Assembly: GCA_023142805.1 (NCBI GenBank)
Contig: JAGLIU010000168.1
Location: 1-5,434, forward strand
From: Candidatus Omnitrophota bacterium
GTDB taxonomy: Bacteria; Omnitrophota; Gorgyraeia; Tantalellales; Tantalellaceae
Direction: 5' to 3'
Length of the DNA stretch: 5,434 bases
Below, one piece after another: positions 1 through 5,427 of this stretch. Position numbers and translations under genes: made by a program. Each line of letters starts with the position of its first letter. Position 1 is the first letter of the stretch. The notes under the pieces were generated by a model. The model saw nothing but the letters and a program-made list of their open reading frames with translations, did not search any database and had not been told where the DNA came from.

Positions 1-2
1 TT

Positions 3-227
3 ACCGTTGATGTTTCTCGTCCAATAAGTGTAAAAGTTCGTGCCCGGGATGCTTCGGGTAATTATTTTGTCAGGATATTTAAGGATCTTTCCGCTAAAGC
101 CGTGCAACATGAGATAGACCATTTGAGGGGAGTTCTTATTATTGATTATCTGAATCCGTTACGCCGATTTATGGCCTCAAGAAAATTGAGATCGAAGAAA
201 TGTACAGAAGTTAAAAAAAACATGTGA
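3..227 (+). CDS. def: Peptide deformylase, C-terminal part (5' end outside window)
   Basis: Peptide deformylase removes the formyl group from the N-terminal methionine of nascent proteins in the cytoplasm, using a metal (usually Fe2+) held by one Cys and two His. The 74 visible residues contain the family's third motif, QHEIDHLRGVL at residues 35-45, which supplies both metal-binding His and the catalytic Glu (H36, E37, H40). Upstream, 'RPISVKVRARDASGN' matches the strand that normally follows the EGCLS motif; the Cys-bearing EGCLS and the GxGxAAxQ motif would lie before the window. After the usual end of the fold comes a basic tail (residues 52-74, rich in R and K). The reading frame stays open to the left edge, so the gene is cut by the window and not broken. 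The next gene starts 11 nt after the stop, which suggests co-transcription. Confidence 0.94.
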   Translation, partial: TVDVSRPISVKVRARDASGNYFVRIFKDLSAKAVQHEIDHLRGVLIIDYLNPLRRFMASRKLRSKKCTEVKKNM

Positions 228-238
228 GGGAGTGAGTA

Positions 239-682
239 ATGTTGGAGAGTAAGATAACGGAAGATATTAAGACCGCGATGAAAAGTGGTGAAAAAATAAA
301 AGTATTGGTTTTGAGAATGTTCGTTAGTGAACTTAAAAATAAAAAAATTGCCGACAAAGTTAAAGAACTTGACGATAAGGAGGTAATTGGTGTTATGCGT
401 AAGATGGCTAAACGGTACGTCGATTCTATCGATCAGTTTAAAAAAGCCGGGCGTGAGGATCTTGTTGAAAAAGAGACAATTGAATTTAAAGTTTTAAAAG
501 AATATTTGCCTGTGGAAATGGAGGAAGACGAACTGACTCGTATAGTAGAAGATGTTATCAGAGAGCTTGGCGCGAGTTCTTCTCAAGATATGGGCGGAGT
601 TATGAAAAACGTTTTGGAACGTGTCGGCGGCCGGGCTGATGGTAAAATGGTGAGCGGAATAGTTAAGGAAAAATTATCTTAA
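239..682 (+). CDS. yqeY: GatB/YqeY domain-containing protein (YqeY family)
   Basis: This 147-residue protein is the usual length for stand-alone YqeY proteins. They share the tRNA-contacting tail domain of the GatB subunit of the Asp/Glu-tRNA amidotransferase, but their own function is unsettled. Family signatures are easy to see: 'LRMFVSELKNKKI' near residues 25-37, 'SIDQFKKAGREDLVEKE' near 63-79, 'LKEYLP' near 85-90, 'DMGGVMK' near 117-123 and 'GRADGKMVSGIVKE' near 130-143. The fold is an N-terminal helical part followed by a small helical bundle. The ATG is preceded by a purine-rich GAGGGAG stretch at 226-232 that overlaps the deformylase stop, so translation may be coupled. YqeY often sits near rpsU and dnaG; here it follows def, another translation-linked gene. 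No catalytic residue is known for the family, so the role in tRNA or translation is inference. Confidence 0.94.
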   Translation: MLESKITEDIKTAMKSGEKIKVLVLRMFVSELKNKKIADKVKELDDKEVIGVMRKMAKRYVDSIDQFKKAGREDLVEKETIEFKVLKEYLPVEMEEDELTRIVEDVIRELGASSSQDMGGVMKNVLERVGGRADGKMVSGIVKEKLS

Positions 683-696
683 AAAAAGGGAGGAAA

Positions 697-1071
697 ATGA
701 AAACATTTACTAAACTTTGTGTAATTATGTTTGTTGTTCTTTCGTTGGTGGCGGTGACAGACGCATTTGCCGGGGAAAAGAAAAGTTTCAAGGAAGCGAC
801 AGTTGACACCGTTAAAACTACGATCAATTATCCCGCGAATCTTGTGAATGAAGCTGTGAATGTTGTAGGCGGCGCCGCGAAAGGAACCGCGGAAACAGTT
901 GTTAATACCGCGAAAGCTACGGGTAAGACATTGACAGGTAAAGCCACAAAAGACGATAATGTCATAGTGACTCCTATAAAGGATGGAGCTAAAACCGTTA
1001 AAGACGCGGCGATCGGGACCGTTAAGGTTCCCGTAAACGCGGCTAAGAAAACTTCTGAACAGAAAAGCTAA
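697..1071 (+). CDS. Small exported Lys/Ala/Thr/Val-rich protein of unknown function
   Basis: The 124-residue product is not one I recognise by family. Residues 1-25 form a clear signal peptide: a basic start, a hydrophobic core (CVIMFVVLSLVAV) and an AFA cleavage site before G26, so the mature protein should be periplasmic or secreted. C8 lies within the early signal sequence and is not a lipobox. The mature part is low in aromatics and rich in Lys, Ala, Thr and Val. It contains two loosely similar blocks, 'TVDTVKTTINYPANLVNEAV' (36-55) and 'TVKDAAIGTVKVPVNAAKKT' (100-119), flanking an Ala/Thr-rich middle. This resembles the amphipathic-helix repeats of LEA-like proteins, but that is only a compositional similarity. 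A strong GGGAGG at 688-693 supports the ATG. It starts 14 nt after yqeY and ends 15 nt before a terminator-like hairpin, so it is probably the last gene of the def operon. Confidence 0.85.
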   Translation: MKTFTKLCVIMFVVLSLVAVTDAFAGEKKSFKEATVDTVKTTINYPANLVNEAVNVVGGAAKGTAETVVNTAKATGKTLTGKATKDDNVIVTPIKDGAKTVKDAAIGTVKVPVNAAKKTSEQKS

Positions 1072-1086
1072 TGTGTTAATTGTCGG

Positions 1087-1120
1087 TTAGGGCGCGGACG
1101 GAATGTCCTCGCCCTAATTT
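1087..1120 (+). terminator. Probable intrinsic terminator hairpin after the def operon
   Basis: TTAGGGCG (1087-1094) pairs perfectly with CGCCCTAA (1110-1117). Inside this, GGAC (1096-1099) pairs with GTCC (1105-1108) across a single C/T mismatch and a 5-nt GGAAT loop. The stem is GC-rich and lies just after a stop codon and before the next gene group. Only three T follow directly (1118-1120), so the U-tract is weak; termination may be partial, or the structure may protect the 3' end of the mRNA. The fold is seen in the sequence; its role is inferred. Confidence 0.65.
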
Positions 1121-1174
1121 GATCTACCTGCGATGCGGTTATGCATTGATTTTTACTAACCTTTTGGGGAATGC

Positions 1175-2404
1175 GTGGATTTGTTTTTTTTTATAACACT
1201 AATTTTTGCGTCCGCGTTTTTTTCCAGCTCTGAAACCGCGTTTCTTTCCTTCAACAAAATAAGATTAAAACAGATTGAAAGGATGTCAAGTTCTTCGTCC
1301 AGACGAGTTGTTAACCTTCTGAGAGATCCTCACAAACTTCTTATTACCATATTAGTGGGAAATACTCTTGTAAATATCGCGGCGAGCGCTATTATCGCGA
1401 GTCTTTTTTTTAATTGGTTCGGAGAAAAGGGTGTCGGACTTTCTATTCTCGCCATGACTATTCTTGTTTTAATATTTGGAGAAGTTACTCCGAAACGCTT
1501 CGCGCTTTCTCATAGCGAGAAAGTAGCGTTTTTTGCCGCGTTTCCGGTAAAAGTTCTGGAATTTTTGTTTTCTCCCGCCAGGTTTTTTCTCAACAAAATA
1601 GTGAATTCTGTTATCAAGGGGCTGGGTGTCAAGGTGAAGCACGATAGTTCGGAAGTAACGGAAGAAGAAATTCGTCATTTGCTTCATGTGAGTAAAAAGC
1701 AGGGTGTTGTGAAAAGGAAGGAAAAGGATATGATCGATAATATCCTTGAATTCAAGGAGCTTAACGCGGCGGATATTATGACTCCCCGCATAAACGTTAC
1801 AGCGCTTGATATTACGGAACCGAACGACATCATAGCGAAAAAAATGAAGGATGGGCAGTATTCTCGATTTCCTGTGTATGTACATACGCTTGATAATATT
1901 GTCGGTATTTTACATTCAAAAGAGTTTTTGCTTGAACCGGGGATTACAGTAAAAACTTTTATTAAGAAACCTTTTTTTGTTCCGGAAAGTATGAGAATTG
2001 ATGATTTGTTACAGGCTCTTCAGAGAAAGAGGACACATATGGCGGTTGTGACTGACGAGTATGGTGTAACCTCAGGGGTTGTCACCATTGAAGATGTGTT
2101 GGAAGAGATCGTCGGTGAGATAAGGGATGAACTTGATGTTGAGTTTCCAAAAATACGTAAACTTGATAAGAACAGTTATGAGGTTGACGGAAGTACTCAC
2201 ATAGATGAAGTTAATGAAGAGATAGATCTGGGCATAGAGACCGATGAAGTGGATACTATCGGTGGATATTTTGTATTGATGATAGGAAAAATACCCCAGG
2301 CAGGGGATATGATCGAAGTAGGGGGTTATATTCTAAAAATAAGGGGTGTTTCAAAAAATCGTATTACGATCCTGAATATCGAAAAGAACAATAAACGAGT
2401 ATAG
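1175..2404 (+). CDS. CNNM/CorC-type transporter-like protein with CBS pair and CorC_HlyC domain
   Basis: This 409-residue inner-membrane protein has the full layout of the CorC/HlyC (UPF0053, CNNM) family, whose studied members export Mg2+ or support Mg2+/Co2+ resistance. Residues 1-145 form the CNNM membrane domain, with SSSETA (17-22), GNTLVN (62-67) and FGEVTPK (101-107), motifs that in known CorC/CNNM structures lie around the cation site. Residues 198-318 form a CBS pair, with DIMTPR (200-205), RFPVY (231-235), DEYG (294-297) and TIEDVLEEIVGEI (304-316); CBS pairs in this family bind ATP-Mg. Residues 323-405 are the CorC_HlyC domain. The start is GTG: an in-frame TAA at 1157-1159 limits extension, GGGGA at 1166-1170 is a close ribosome site, and the N-terminus MDLFFFITLI matches relatives. 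A TTG at 1181 is a weaker alternative. Older 'hemolysin' names for this family are misleading. Substrate here is inferred. Confidence 0.93.
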   Translation: MDLFFFITLIFASAFFSSSETAFLSFNKIRLKQIERMSSSSSRRVVNLLRDPHKLLITILVGNTLVNIAASAIIASLFFNWFGEKGVGLSILAMTILVLIFGEVTPKRFALSHSEKVAFFAAFPVKVLEFLFSPARFFLNKIVNSVIKGLGVKVKHDSSEVTEEEIRHLLHVSKKQGVVKRKEKDMIDNILEFKELNAADIMTPRINVTALDITEPNDIIAKKMKDGQYSRFPVYVHTLDNIVGILHSKEFLLEPGITVKTFIKKPFFVPESMRIDDLLQALQRKRTHMAVVTDEYGVTSGVVTIEDVLEEIVGEIRDELDVEFPKIRKLDKNSYEVDGSTHIDEVNEEIDLGIETDEVDTIGGYFVLMIGKIPQAGDMIEVGGYILKIRGVSKNRITILNIEKNNKRV

Positions 2405-2406
2405 TT

Positions 2407-3390
2407 ATGGTAATTATTTACACAATTTCAATAATGTTCGCGATTCTGATGCAAGCGTTTTTTGCCGCGTCGGAGACCGCTTTGACGTGTACGGACGGTG
2501 CGAAACTTAAAGGGCTCGTGGATACCGGAAATAAATTCGCGATCAAGCTTGAAGGTTTTCTTAAGAAAAAAGGCGCGTATCTGGGTACGACGCTTATAGG
2601 GACCAATATAGCGGTTGTAGCCGCGTCCGCGTTGGCGACACGTATATTCGCGGAGTATTTCAACCCCGAATTTTCAGCGATTTTGGCCACTGTTATACTT
2701 GTTCCGATAACCTTACTTTTTGCTGAAATAATACCGAAAATAATCGCACGTTACTATTCGCTGGATTTTGCCTTAAGGATCGTTTCGCCTTTGACTAAAT
2801 TCTCCAAATTGTTCCATCCGCTAATAGTTTTTTTGAACGCGGTTTCCGGGTTTTTGTTGTGGCCTTTCCGTGGACAAAAACCTTCCTGGGATTATACTCT
2901 TACAAAGGGTGATATAAAACAGATGCTTCTGTTAGGGCATCAGACAGGCGAAGTCGAAGCTGACGAAGTGGAACTTATTCACAATGTTCTTGATCTTGGA
3001 TCTATAACGGTTGAAAAGATCATGGTGCCGCTCTATAAGGTTTCATCAATAGAGACTGATGATGAAATTAAGAATCTGAAGAAGCTGGTTTCTATTACCG
3101 GTTTTTCGCGTGTACCCGTTTATGAAAAAAACAAGAACAATATAGTTGGCATAGTGAATATCTATGATATACTTTTTACCGATAGAGGCGAAGATGTTCT
3201 TGTAAAAGATTTTATTCGCGAGTCTGTTTGTATTAACAGAAAAGATCCTTTGGACATGGTTCTTACACGTTTGCGTCATAGTAAACAGCCTATGGGGATA
3301 GTTGTTGACGAAAACAGCGCGGTTTGCGGAATAATCACTATTGAAGATATTTTGGAAGAAATAGTCGGAGAAATAGAAGATACGGCATAG
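2407..3390 (+). CDS. Second CNNM/CBS-pair protein, lacking the CorC_HlyC domain
   Basis: This 327-residue paralogue starts 2 nt after the previous stop, so the two are probably co-translated. It has a CNNM membrane domain (about 1-155) with AASETA (20-25) and FAEIIPK (105-111), then a CBS pair (about 200-325) with EKIMVPL (203-209), FSRVPVY (233-239) and GIITIEDILEEIVGEIED (308-325). It stops right after the second CBS domain, and the 66 nt that follow do not encode a lost CorC_HlyC domain, so the short form looks natural and not like a fresh truncation. Compared with its neighbour, GNTLVN is GTNIAV (65-70), FGEVTPK is FAEIIPK, and DEYG is DENS (301-304). These changes hint at a different cation preference or a regulatory role. 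CNNM-type proteins dimerise, so a heterodimer with the upstream protein is possible. The ribosome site before ATG is poor, in keeping with coupling. Confidence 0.92.
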   Translation: MVIIYTISIMFAILMQAFFAASETALTCTDGAKLKGLVDTGNKFAIKLEGFLKKKGAYLGTTLIGTNIAVVAASALATRIFAEYFNPEFSAILATVILVPITLLFAEIIPKIIARYYSLDFALRIVSPLTKFSKLFHPLIVFLNAVSGFLLWPFRGQKPSWDYTLTKGDIKQMLLLGHQTGEVEADEVELIHNVLDLGSITVEKIMVPLYKVSSIETDDEIKNLKKLVSITGFSRVPVYEKNKNNIVGIVNIYDILFTDRGEDVLVKDFIRESVCINRKDPLDMVLTRLRHSKQPMGIVVDENSAVCGIITIEDILEEIVGEIEDTA

Positions 3391-3456
3391 AACCGAGAGT
3401 TAAAAGTGAGAAATGAAGGATCGAAATTGAATTTTTAAATTTGTATCGGAGTTTTT

Positions 3457-4149
3457 GTGAATCTAATTTTTGTAATACCCGTCATACTTATAATTGTCAT
3501 ATCCGCGTTTATTGTTAAGATCGCGTCCGTTGCTTTAAATTTGACCGGATTGGATGAGAAAAAATCTTTTTTTCAGTCACTTTCAGCCTTTACGGGGACA
3601 GGGTTTACTACCAGAGATTCCGAATTGATCGTGGGGCACGATATCAGGCGCCGTATAATAATGTTTCTGATGATCCTCGGTAACGCGGGACTTGTGTCGG
3701 TTATAACTACGCTTATGTTTTCTTTTGGTAAAGGCGGTACCGCTCGAGTTTTTATTAATATTATCGTGATCCTGTTATCAATACTCTTGATCATTAAAAT
3801 ATCTCTAAACAAGAGCATTACCCGCAAGTTGACAAAAAAAATACAGGAAAAACTGATAAAAAGTTCTACGTTTACAAAACGTCCGGTGGAAGAGATATTG
3901 AGACTTGCCGAAGGATATGGTATCGCGGAAGTTACATTAAATGAAGGATGTCTGGATATCGGGAAATCTTTGATAGAATCATCTTTTCGGCAGCAGGAGA
4001 TCTTGATTATCGCGATTGAACGGGGGACAAAGGTTTTTCCGGCTCCGCATGCTTCCGATCAGCTGCTGCTCAATGATACCTTGATCTGTTACGGCAAACT
4101 TGAGAATATAACGCGCATTAATAAAAAAGTTCAACAGGAGGAAAAATGA
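3457..4149 (+). CDS. Membrane protein joining a TrkH/KtrB-like pore segment to a TrkA_C (RCK-C) domain
   Basis: The 230-residue product begins with a membrane helix (2-24). Next comes a pore-loop-like segment, FQSLSAFTGTGFTT (39-52), then a helix (66-90, with MFLMILGNAGLV) and a third hydrophobic stretch (98-117). This order of helix, T-x-G-F filter and helix matches one of the four repeats of TrkH/KtrB K+ channels. A basic linker (118-142) leads to a TrkA_C/RCK-C domain (about 155-221), recognised by 'ILIIAIERGTKVFPAP' and 'LLLNDTLICYG'; such domains bind small ligands or ions and gate K+ channels. A potassium-related, regulated channel role is inference; related proteins are usually annotated only by the TrkA_C domain. 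The start is GTG with GGAG at 3448-3451, five bases upstream. It follows the CNNM pair after 66 nt, and its TGA overlaps the next ATG (ATGA). Confidence 0.88.
   Translation: MNLIFVIPVILIIVISAFIVKIASVALNLTGLDEKKSFFQSLSAFTGTGFTTRDSELIVGHDIRRRIIMFLMILGNAGLVSVITTLMFSFGKGGTARVFINIIVILLSILLIIKISLNKSITRKLTKKIQEKLIKSSTFTKRPVEEILRLAEGYGIAEVTLNEGCLDIGKSLIESSFRQQEILIIAIERGTKVFPAPHASDQLLLNDTLICYGKLENITRINKKVQQEEK
4136..4141 (+). promoter_or_regulatory. Strong Shine-Dalgarno site (AGGAGG) for the small lipoprotein gene
   Basis: A perfect AGGAGG ends 4 nt before the ATG at 4146. It lies inside the last codons of the upstream channel-like gene. Together with the ATGA stop/start overlap, it shows that the 47-codon frame downstream is a genuine, efficiently translated gene and not a chance frame. 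Confidence 0.85.
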
Positions 4150-4289
4150 GGAGAATAGCCGCACTAATATCAATCATAATGTTAATGTCATTTTTAGCCG
4201 GTTGTGGGGAAACCATTAACGGTGTTGTTAAAGATACTCGTCGTATAGGTGGTGGTGTGCGCAAGATTTTTGTCAAAGACTCCAAATGA
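4146..4289 (+). CDS. Small entericidin-like lipoprotein
   Basis: This 47-residue frame encodes a lipoprotein precursor. It has a short basic start (MRR), a hydrophobic core and a canonical lipobox LAGC at residues 17-20, with lipidation expected on C20. The mature peptide is only 28 residues, 'CGETINGVVKDTRRIGGG' followed by a basic tail. The C-x-x-T-x-x-G-x-x-K-D-x-x-x-x-G spacing resembles the entericidin A/B family, small cell-envelope lipoproteins described in enterobacteria as an antidote/toxin pair. In other phyla such peptides are common and of unknown role. Position +2 is Gly, not Asp, so by the E. coli sorting rule it would go to the outer membrane. It overlaps the preceding gene by 4 nt and has a perfect AGGAGG, so it belongs to the same transcript. 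No second entericidin-like partner lies nearby. Confidence 0.86.
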   Translation: MRRIAALISIIMLMSFLAGCGETINGVVKDTRRIGGGVRKIFVKDSK

Positions 4290-4302
4290 TCTTTTTATTG
4301 TT

Positions 4303-5256
4303 ATGTGGAAAAGTTCTTATAGAGATAAAATCGTGAATATTGAGAAAACTCTTCCGCGATTGAAATTATCATTAAAAAACTGTGATCTTTGTTTTAGAAA
4401 ATGTGGTGCTGATCGTACAAAAGATGAAATAGGATATTGCGCGGTTAGTGCCGATCTTTTTGTGTATACATCAGGCCCTCACCATGGAGAGGAACCTCCC
4501 ATATCGGGAAAAAACGGTTCCGGCACAATATTTTTTTCTCATTGTAATATGGGATGTGTTTATTGTCAAAATTATAAATTCAGCAAAGAAGGACAAGGGA
4601 AAAAGATATCTATTCCGGAACTTTCCGGAATTATGTTGAGGCTTCAGTCTGACGGATGTCACAACATAAATCTTGTAACGCCGACCCCTTTTATCCCGCG
4701 CATTGTTGAAGCCCTCGGATACGCTCTTTCAAGTGGGCTCAATATCCCGATAGCTTATAATACCGGGGGGTATGACTCTTTGGAGATAATAAAAATGCTT
4801 GACGGAATAGTTGACATATATTTACCTGATATGCGGTATTCGGATAATATTATGGCGAAGGAATATTCTAACGCTCCGGGATACGTAGAAAATAATAGGG
4901 CCATCATTAGAGAAATGAACCGTCAGGTGGGATCTCTCAAAATGAGAGGTGGAGTCGCGGTGAAAGGTCTCGTCATACGTCTTTTGATGCTTCCTGAAGA
5001 TATTTCAGGGACGGAAGAAACTCTCAAATTTATTCAGAAAAATATTGGCCGGAAAACTTACATAAGCCTTATGAGTCAGTATTATCCCGCGTATAACGCT
5101 AACAAATATAAAGAGTTGTCTCGTAGAACAACTAAATCGGAGTACGATCGTGTTGTTAGACTGGTTCACTCTCTTGGTCTTGAAAATGGTTGGATACAAC
5201 CATTTTCAGATGATTTTGACCCCGACCTTGCAGGTGAAAATCTCATCCCCACATAA
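4303..5256 (+). CDS. PflX-type (COG1313) radical SAM iron-sulfur protein
   Basis: This is a 317-residue cytoplasmic radical SAM enzyme of the PflX group, related to pyruvate formate-lyase activases; its substrate is unknown. An N-terminal Cys cluster, CDLCFRKC plus GYC (C27, C30, C34, C46), probably holds an extra metal or Fe-S site. HHGEEPPISG and GSGTIFF follow, then the radical SAM motif CNMGCVYCQN (C81, C85, C88) that binds the 4Fe-4S cluster. Later family motifs are NLVTPTPF, YNTGGY (152-157), GIVDIYLPDMRY, REMNRQVG and SLMSQYYPAY. I chose ATG 4303 because relatives begin with the equivalent of MWKSSYRDKI. The frame also extends upstream to three GTG codons at 4249-4257, but those overlap the lipoprotein gene and add residues unlike the family. 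No clear ribosome site precedes 4303, 13 nt after the lipoprotein stop, so re-initiation is likely. The usual RH before LVLP is RL here (226-227). Confidence 0.9.
   Translation: MWKSSYRDKIVNIEKTLPRLKLSLKNCDLCFRKCGADRTKDEIGYCAVSADLFVYTSGPHHGEEPPISGKNGSGTIFFSHCNMGCVYCQNYKFSKEGQGKKISIPELSGIMLRLQSDGCHNINLVTPTPFIPRIVEALGYALSSGLNIPIAYNTGGYDSLEIIKMLDGIVDIYLPDMRYSDNIMAKEYSNAPGYVENNRAIIREMNRQVGSLKMRGGVAVKGLVIRLLMLPEDISGTEETLKFIQKNIGRKTYISLMSQYYPAYNANKYKELSRRTTKSEYDRVVRLVHSLGLENGWIQPFSDDFDPDLAGENLIPT
4612..4631 (+). repeat. Paired TTCCGGAA palindromes forming a 9-bp inverted repeat
   Basis: ATTCCGGAA (4612-4620) and TTCCGGAAT (4623-4631) are exact reverse complements separated by CT. Each contains the 8-nt palindrome TTCCGGAA, so the site reads as both a direct and an inverted repeat. 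It lies inside the radical SAM gene and encodes IPELSGI, so codon choice for Pro-Glu and Ser-Gly may be the whole explanation. Confidence 0.6.
5181..5208 (+). repeat. Perfect 12-bp inverted repeat with GATA loop inside the radical SAM gene
   Basis: TGAAAATGGTTG (5181-5192) is the exact reverse complement of CAACCATTTTCA (5197-5208), with a 4-nt GATA loop. The stem is about 50 nt before the stop codon of the radical SAM gene and overlaps codons for ENGWIQPFS. No U-tract follows, so it is not a standard terminator. It could act as an mRNA 3' stabilising hairpin or a protein-binding palindrome; the pairing is seen, the role is not known. Confidence 0.75.
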
Positions 5257-5300
5257 AGTCACCATATGTTAGTTCCGATTAAACCCGCCTGAAGCTTAAA

Positions 5301-5427
5301 AGGCTAGGGGATATAGGCTAGAGGGTGTAGGGTATAGGCTGAAGGTTGGGGGTTGGGAATTGGGAGATAGGAGTATGGGGGTAATATAGGCTAAGGGCTA
5401 GGGGCTAGAGGCTAAAGGATTAAGGCC
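5301..5427 (+). repeat. G-rich degenerate 7-nt tandem repeat tract (RGGNTAN type)
   Basis: The non-coding DNA after the radical SAM gene can be read as twelve consecutive 7-nt units from 5301 to 5384, for example AGGCTAG, GGGATAT, AGGCTAG, AGGGTGT, AGGGTAT, AGGCTGA, AGGTTGG and GGGTTGG. After a 3-nt slip come AGGCTA, AGGGCTA, GGGGCTA and GAGGCTA. By hand count the tract has 57 G and only 9 C in 127 nt, a strong strand bias. G-runs such as GGGGG-TT-GGG-AATT-GGG (5347-5364) could form G-quadruplex-like structure. The + frames meet TAG stops often, and the longer open stretches on either strand are low-complexity with no start signal, so it is not coding. It ends at AAGGCCTT (5422-5429). Origin and function are unknown. 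Confidence 0.75.

Noticed and set aside
1118..1174. Possible Mg2+ riboswitch (M-box) or promoter ahead of the CNNM genes
   Set aside because: After the hairpin only about 55 nt remain, too short for an M-box. Only a weak GGTTA/TAACC pairing (1137-1141 with 1157-1161) is visible, and the best -35/-10-like pair (TTGATC, TATGCA) has a poor -10 and a 15-nt gap.
1469..1885. 138-codon open frame on the minus strand
   Set aside because: It is antisense to the strongly supported CNNM/CBS gene, rich in His, Arg and Phe, with no recognisable family or ribosome site. It is a shadow of the sense codons.
3391..3456. Remnant of a lost CorC_HlyC domain or a small gene after the second CNNM protein
   Set aside because: The 66 nt give no family-like translation in any + frame, and the only ATG frame (3413) stops after five codons. 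It is a plain AT-rich leader with GGAG for the next gene.
4448..4662. Open frames of 63 codons on both strands inside the radical SAM gene
   Set aside because: Both overlap the conserved Cys-motif region of a clear gene and show no motif, ribosome site or signal sequence of their own.
4993..5009. CCTGAA/TTCAGG 6-bp hairpin in the radical SAM gene
   Set aside because: The stem is short and such pairings are expected by chance in a gene of this length; nothing in its position suggests a function.
5287..5304. GCCT/AGGC stem after the last gene as a terminator
   Set aside because: Only four base pairs around a 10-nt AT-rich loop, with no T-run after it.
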